Below are positions 15,106 through 17,908 of a DNA stretch of 17,908 bases, in pieces (the stretch's first letter is position 1; each line of letters starts with the position of its first letter). The position numbers and the translations under genes were made by a program. The stretch is from MFZZ01 sp964610165 (GTDB lineage: Bacteria > Patescibacteriota > Microgenomatia > UBA1406 > GWC2-37-13), in NCBI GenBank assembly GCA_964610165.1, contig CAZSUZ010000025.1, positions 1-17,908 on the forward strand, in the 5' to 3' direction. The notes beneath the pieces were generated by a model that made no database searches, had not been told where the DNA came from, and saw nothing but the letters and a program-made list of their open reading frames with translations.

Positions 15106-15999
15106 TTAGATAATTGATCCTTTAATAAGAATAAATGCTCCTGCAACAATAAAACCAATAAACATTAAATGAACAAGATTTTTACCTTTAACACGAATTA
15201 AATTAAGTTTAGCTGCAAAATAAAAGTCTAGTAATAATGCTAAGAATAAAATTGTAAAGAAAATAAGATTCATGTTAAAGTAAGTAGGAAAGAATGATTT
15301 TTCGGAAGTTGATTCTTTTGCAAGAACAACAGGTTGTTGTTCAACTTCTTGAACTGGAGCAGTATTTACTTCTGCAACTGTTTCTTTAGTAGTTTCACTA
15401 TCTGTTGCTTCATCTGCTGTTGTAGGATATAGTGGTTTTCCAAACATTTGTACAACTAATGTTGTTTCTTCACCATTTAATACACCATTTACAACTGCAT
15501 ACCCAACTTCTGTATAGTCATCACGCAATAAATTTTCTTTATGAGTTGGTGAATCCATCCATGCTTCAACAATGCCATCACTGAATAAGAAATTTTTTGC
15601 TAAATTTTCTCCAGCGTATTCATATTGATATCCTGATTCAAGAATAAATTGCCATGGTGTTTCTCCGGCTGGTCCATAATGTGACCAATAATTTTTTTCA
15701 AACATATTTTTAGCTTTTAATTGAGCTGCCGTAGCAAGATCTTCATTGTATTGTAATGGTGGTATCTTTTGTTTTGCTCGCTCTTCATTAGTTAATTCAT
15801 ATAATTTTTCAACTGTCACATCTGTTGCATATCCGAGTATATCTCCACCGGTTTTTTGAATATGTCCGACACTTGCTGTGAGAATAAGAGCAGCGACTAA
15901 ATATACTGTAAGAAAATCATGGTGAAGCAATTTTGCAGTGTAATTGTTTGTATGTCTAGGAATAAAAAAATGATGCAGTGAGTTAATAAATTGTTTCAT
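15106..15999 (-). CDS. CAP/SCP-domain (CAP superfamily) membrane protein
   Basis: 297 residues. The N-terminal FFIPRHTNNYTAKLLHHDFL (11-30) resembles a motif recurring before CAP domains in CPR proteins. A membrane helix follows (about 31-48). Residues 64-187 form the CAP domain, with LTNEERAKQKIPPLQYN, H107 (YWSHYGP), E131 (AGENLA) and H153 (SPTHKENLL), the conserved CAP cavity residues. A Thr/Glu/Val-rich linker (about 192-232) then leads to two further helices (about 241-263 and 276-293). The CAP domain is therefore held outside between membrane anchors. Bacterial CAP proteins have no agreed activity; adhesion, lipid binding or proteolysis have been proposed. It overlaps the VanZ-like stop by four bases (ATGA). 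Confidence 0.88.
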   Translation of the reverse strand: MKQFINSLHHFFIPRHTNNYTAKLLHHDFLTVYLVAALILTASVGHIQKTGGDILGYATDVTVEKLYELTNEERAKQKIPPLQYNEDLATAAQLKAKNMFEKNYWSHYGPAGETPWQFILESGYQYEYAGENLAKNFLFSDGIVEAWMDSPTHKENLLRDDYTEVGYAVVNGVLNGEETTLVVQMFGKPLYPTTADEATDSETTKETVAEVNTAPVQEVEQQPVVLAKESTSEKSFFPTYFNMNLIFFTILFLALLLDFYFAAKLNLIRVKGKNLVHLMFIGFIVAGAFILIKGSII

Positions 16000-16394
16000 A
16001 TATAACGCTTCAATTTGTTTAGATATATTTTAGTATAACTAAACGCTAATAGAATTCCAATAGTATCAATAAATACATCACGTACAGAACCTTGTCTGGT
16101 TGGTACAAATGTTTGGTGTAATTCATCTGAGATGGCATATAAAATACATGTAACAATCGAAATTGTAAAAATTGACTGTGTAGAAATTTTTTTAGTAAAT
16201 GATTTAAAGAAGGCTCTAAATAATAGCAGATATAAAAAAGCGTATTCAATGACGTGTAAAGATTTAAAAATTAAAAAATTTTCTACTTCTGTATCTGCAA
16301 TGGAAATTCGTTGTCTTGAGGACATTGTAAAAATAATAAGCATCCACATAATGGGTGGTAGCCAATATAAGAAAAAAAGACGAATAACTTTCAT
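15996..16394 (-). CDS. VanZ-like integral membrane protein
   Basis: 132 residues from ATG 16394, which lies four bases after the upstream stop (TAATGTTATG) and yields the usual VanZ start MKVIRLFFLYWLPPIMW. A longer version from 16433 would overlap the upstream gene by 35 bases and add 13 polar residues, so it is less likely. There are about four membrane helices. The family motifs are present: FKSLHVIEYAFLYLLLF and, near residues 89-112, DELHQTFVPTRQGSVRDVFIDTIG. VanZ-type proteins are linked to teicoplanin tolerance in enterococci, but in most bacteria the function is unknown. It sits between a surface-anchored lamin-tail protein and a CAP protein, which fits an envelope role. Confidence 0.85.
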   Translation of the reverse strand: MKVIRLFFLYWLPPIMWMLIIFTMSSRQRISIADTEVENFLIFKSLHVIEYAFLYLLLFRAFFKSFTKKISTQSIFTISIVTCILYAISDELHQTFVPTRQGSVRDVFIDTIGILLAFSYTKIYLNKLKRYI

Positions 16395-16398
16395 AACA

Positions 16399-17661
16399 TT
16401 AAGTGTATCTAAAGAAAACAATTTTGGAAACAAGAGAAATGCCAGCGAGTAACGAATAGGCGCTAGAAATTAATAGCCATGGCTTTTTGTTTGTAGATGT
16501 ATCAATATAATTTTTTGTTGTTATGACAGCTGGAGGAGCTTGAGTATTAAGAATATGTTTGGGTTTTGATATCGTTTTTATAACTTTCTTTTCTAAAGTA
16601 ATTTGTGGTGAAGGTTGTGCAGAAATAGAAGTGATAGTTTTAATACCTAAAACAGTAGCAATTTGTGTAGGTGATAAGAATTTAGTTATAGTTTGTGTTG
16701 CTTCCAAATCAAGACAAGAATAGTTTGCTTTATTTTTTGAAGGTTTTTGTGTACAAAATGCATTGCTGTTATTTGTACCTATACTTGTATCTTTTACTGA
16801 ATCTTCATACGAAAATGAATCTGCTACTTCTCCATTTGCATATAATAATCGCACATCATCACCTGAATTATTAAAAACTGAAGAAGTTAAATCAATTGAA
16901 ATATATTCATGAGGTAATAACGTTACTGTAATTTTTTTAGGTGATGCCCCACCTTCTGCTGTATCATCGATAAACCAATCTATCAGCGTAACAGGATAAT
17001 CATTATTATTATAGAGTTCTACCCATTCATTATCATTTGTATTTGGATATACCATTGCTTCACTAATAAATATATTATGAATACTATTTTGAATAGTGGG
17101 AGTAGGTAAATAAGTTGGCGTAAAAACTGGAGTTGGTGTACTAAGTAATTCTTCGATAGTAATTGCGTCAAAATAAGCAGTACCAGAAGAAACAAGTAAA
17201 CGTATTTTTGCTGAGTGAGCATTAGTAGGTGATTTAGCATAAAAAGATACTTGTCTCCAATCAGTTTCACTTACAATAATTTCAGAATCGTTTGTTTCTA
17301 TTTGGCTACCACTTGCATCCGTTGATTCATACCAAGCTATACGTAAAAAAGCTTTAGATGGGGGAGGATTATTTATTTTTATAAAAGAAGATATTTGATA
17401 ATCAGATTCTGGAATAATGTTAAATAGAATTTGTTCAATGCCATAAGAAGTAGAAGAATCGTTTTTAATAACAGCAGATACAGAACCTTCTTTGGCAGAA
17501 TCGTTATGTATATTAAATTCTATTGAGCTGTTATTTTTTTGCCAAAATTCTTCATGTTGTTCAAAACTATTATTTTCTAAGCCATAACTATGAGTGGGGT
17601 AAATACATAACATTATAAAAAAGATAAAAAAAAGGGTAATAAATTTATTCAAATACACCAT
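16399..17661 (-). CDS. Surface protein with carbohydrate-binding-like and lamin-tail domains
   Basis: 420 residues from ATG 17661, chosen because it places a clean signal peptide (about residues 1-27, ending THSYG) at the N-terminus. The ATG at 17721 would add 20 residues that overlap the peptidase upstream. Residues about 28-172 look like a CBM4/9-type jelly roll (NNSFEQHEEFWQ start; WRQVSFYAKSP; AYFDAITIEEL). A Thr/Pro linker (174-190, STPTPVFTPTYLPTPT) leads to a lamin-tail domain (196-297; IFISEAMVYPNTNDNEWVEL, then LLPHEYISI and DDVRLL). C303 and C316 may form a disulphide. A low-complexity stalk follows, with a C-terminal hydrophobic helix (about 395-416) ending FFRYT. It overlaps the C39-like stop by 17 bases and is probably displayed on the cell surface. 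Confidence 0.8.
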   Translation of the reverse strand: MVYLNKFITLFFIFFIMLCIYPTHSYGLENNSFEQHEEFWQKNNSSIEFNIHNDSAKEGSVSAVIKNDSSTSYGIEQILFNIIPESDYQISSFIKINNPPPSKAFLRIAWYESTDASGSQIETNDSEIIVSETDWRQVSFYAKSPTNAHSAKIRLLVSSGTAYFDAITIEELLSTPTPVFTPTYLPTPTIQNSIHNIFISEAMVYPNTNDNEWVELYNNNDYPVTLIDWFIDDTAEGGASPKKITVTLLPHEYISIDLTSSVFNNSGDDVRLLYANGEVADSFSYEDSVKDTSIGTNNSNAFCTQKPSKNKANYSCLDLEATQTITKFLSPTQIATVLGIKTITSISAQPSPQITLEKKVIKTISKPKHILNTQAPPAVITTKNYIDTSTNKKPWLLISSAYSLLAGISLVSKIVFFRYT

Positions 17662-17908
17662 AAGGTCCAGATAATGAATAATAGTCAGAAACTTTTTTAT
17701 CAGGTCCATAAATAGGGTCATTCATAATATAGTCACTGCCATCAGCTTTTTTGAGAACCACATAATGACTCGCACCACGAACACCAGCAATTACTGGAAC
17801 TCCTCTATCTAAGTATGATGTAATGTCTGCAGATGTAATGTTTCTATAACTTTTACCGTTTGGCCAAGAGCCATTAAAAGTAGATGGGACATACATATAG
17901 GCAGATCC
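17645..17908 (-). CDS. C39-like cysteine peptidase (5' part outside window)
   Basis: The last 87 codons of a gene entering from the right edge; the reading frame is open to the last base. GVPVIAGVRGASHYVVLKKA followed by YIMNDPIYG is the C-terminal half of a peptidase C39_2-type papain-like fold. The His of SHYVVL is the probable catalytic base and the Asp of MNDP the third triad residue. The catalytic Cys would lie upstream, outside the window, so activity cannot be confirmed. Such domains in these bacteria are usually secreted and cut peptide bonds, possibly in cell wall. Its stop is inside the start of the lamin-tail gene, so the pair is likely coupled. Confidence 0.75.
   Translation of the reverse strand, partial: GSAYMYVPSTFNGSWPNGKSYRNITSADITSYLDRGVPVIAGVRGASHYVVLKKADGSDYIMNDPIYGPDKKVSDYYSLSGPYGVFE

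Noticed and set aside
16395..16433. Upstream ATG at 16433 as the start of the VanZ-like gene
   Set aside because: It would overlap the lamin-tail gene by 35 bases and add a polar stretch before the family start. The ATG at 16394 fits the tight junctions of this operon better.
16132..16452. Open frame of 106 codons on the plus strand across the VanZ-like gene
   Set aside because: Antisense to a well-supported VanZ protein and to the end of the lamin-tail gene; no motif or promoter.
17662..17721. Upstream ATG at 17721 as the start of the lamin-tail gene
   Set aside because: It would overlap the conserved end of the C39-like peptidase and put a second hydrophobic stretch before a clean signal peptide.

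Overview
This window looks like an AT-rich chromosomal segment of a Patescibacteria/CPR bacterium. A Parcubacteria or ABY1-type lineage is my best guess. The inference rests on several things: a compact rpoB-rpoC-rpsL-rpsG-fusA block; a CAP/SCP protein with the N-terminal IPxxxNNYxxxLLHH-like motif I associate with CPR; a MutY-like glycosylase without Fe-S ligands; a long charged insertion in RpoC; and a set of small membrane or surface proteins (LysM, VanZ, lamin-tail, C39). TGA is used as a stop (peptidase end at 1250, VanZ-like end at 15996), so a code with TGA reassigned to an amino acid is unlikely. No rRNA, tRNA, CRISPR, insertion sequence or integrase is visible. No gene-free stretch exceeds 300 bases; the longest is 88 bases, upstream of rpoB.

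Left part (1-2760). A LysM envelope protein runs off the left edge on the minus strand. It is divergent from a plus-strand pair: a membrane-anchored HExxH peptidase and a MutY-like DNA glycosylase, with endonuclease III 62 bases further on. The divergent promoters share one -35 block (TTGTCAA, 407-413). Each -10 lies exactly 7 bases before an ATG, so both transcripts are predicted to be leaderless. Nth ends tail-to-tail with a metallophosphoesterase gene, and both stop codons lie in one TTATAA.

Centre (2755-13568, all minus strand). Reading in the direction of transcription: rpoB, rpoC, rpsL, rpsG, fusA, then the metallophosphoesterase. A good sigma70-type promoter (TTGACT-17-TATAGT) embedded in an inverted repeat precedes rpoB. 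rpsL begins inside the 3' end of rpoC (86-base overlap). A terminator-like hairpin lies between rpsG and fusA. RpoB carries non-canonical residues in the rifampicin pocket.

Right part (13592-17908, all minus strand). A chain of envelope genes is joined by overlaps or spacers of only a few bases: a C39-like peptidase (cut by the right edge), a lamin-tail-domain surface protein, a VanZ-like membrane protein, a CAP/SCP protein, a small three-helix membrane protein and a sugar-1-phosphate nucleotidylyltransferase. After a 42-base gap come two small membrane proteins (a DUF948-like one and a YtxH-like one) just upstream of rpoB. Shine-Dalgarno motifs are nearly absent; the only convincing ones are GGAG before the mutY-like gene and GGGAG before rpoB. 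Translation therefore appears to rely on leaderless starts, A/U-rich starts and coupling.
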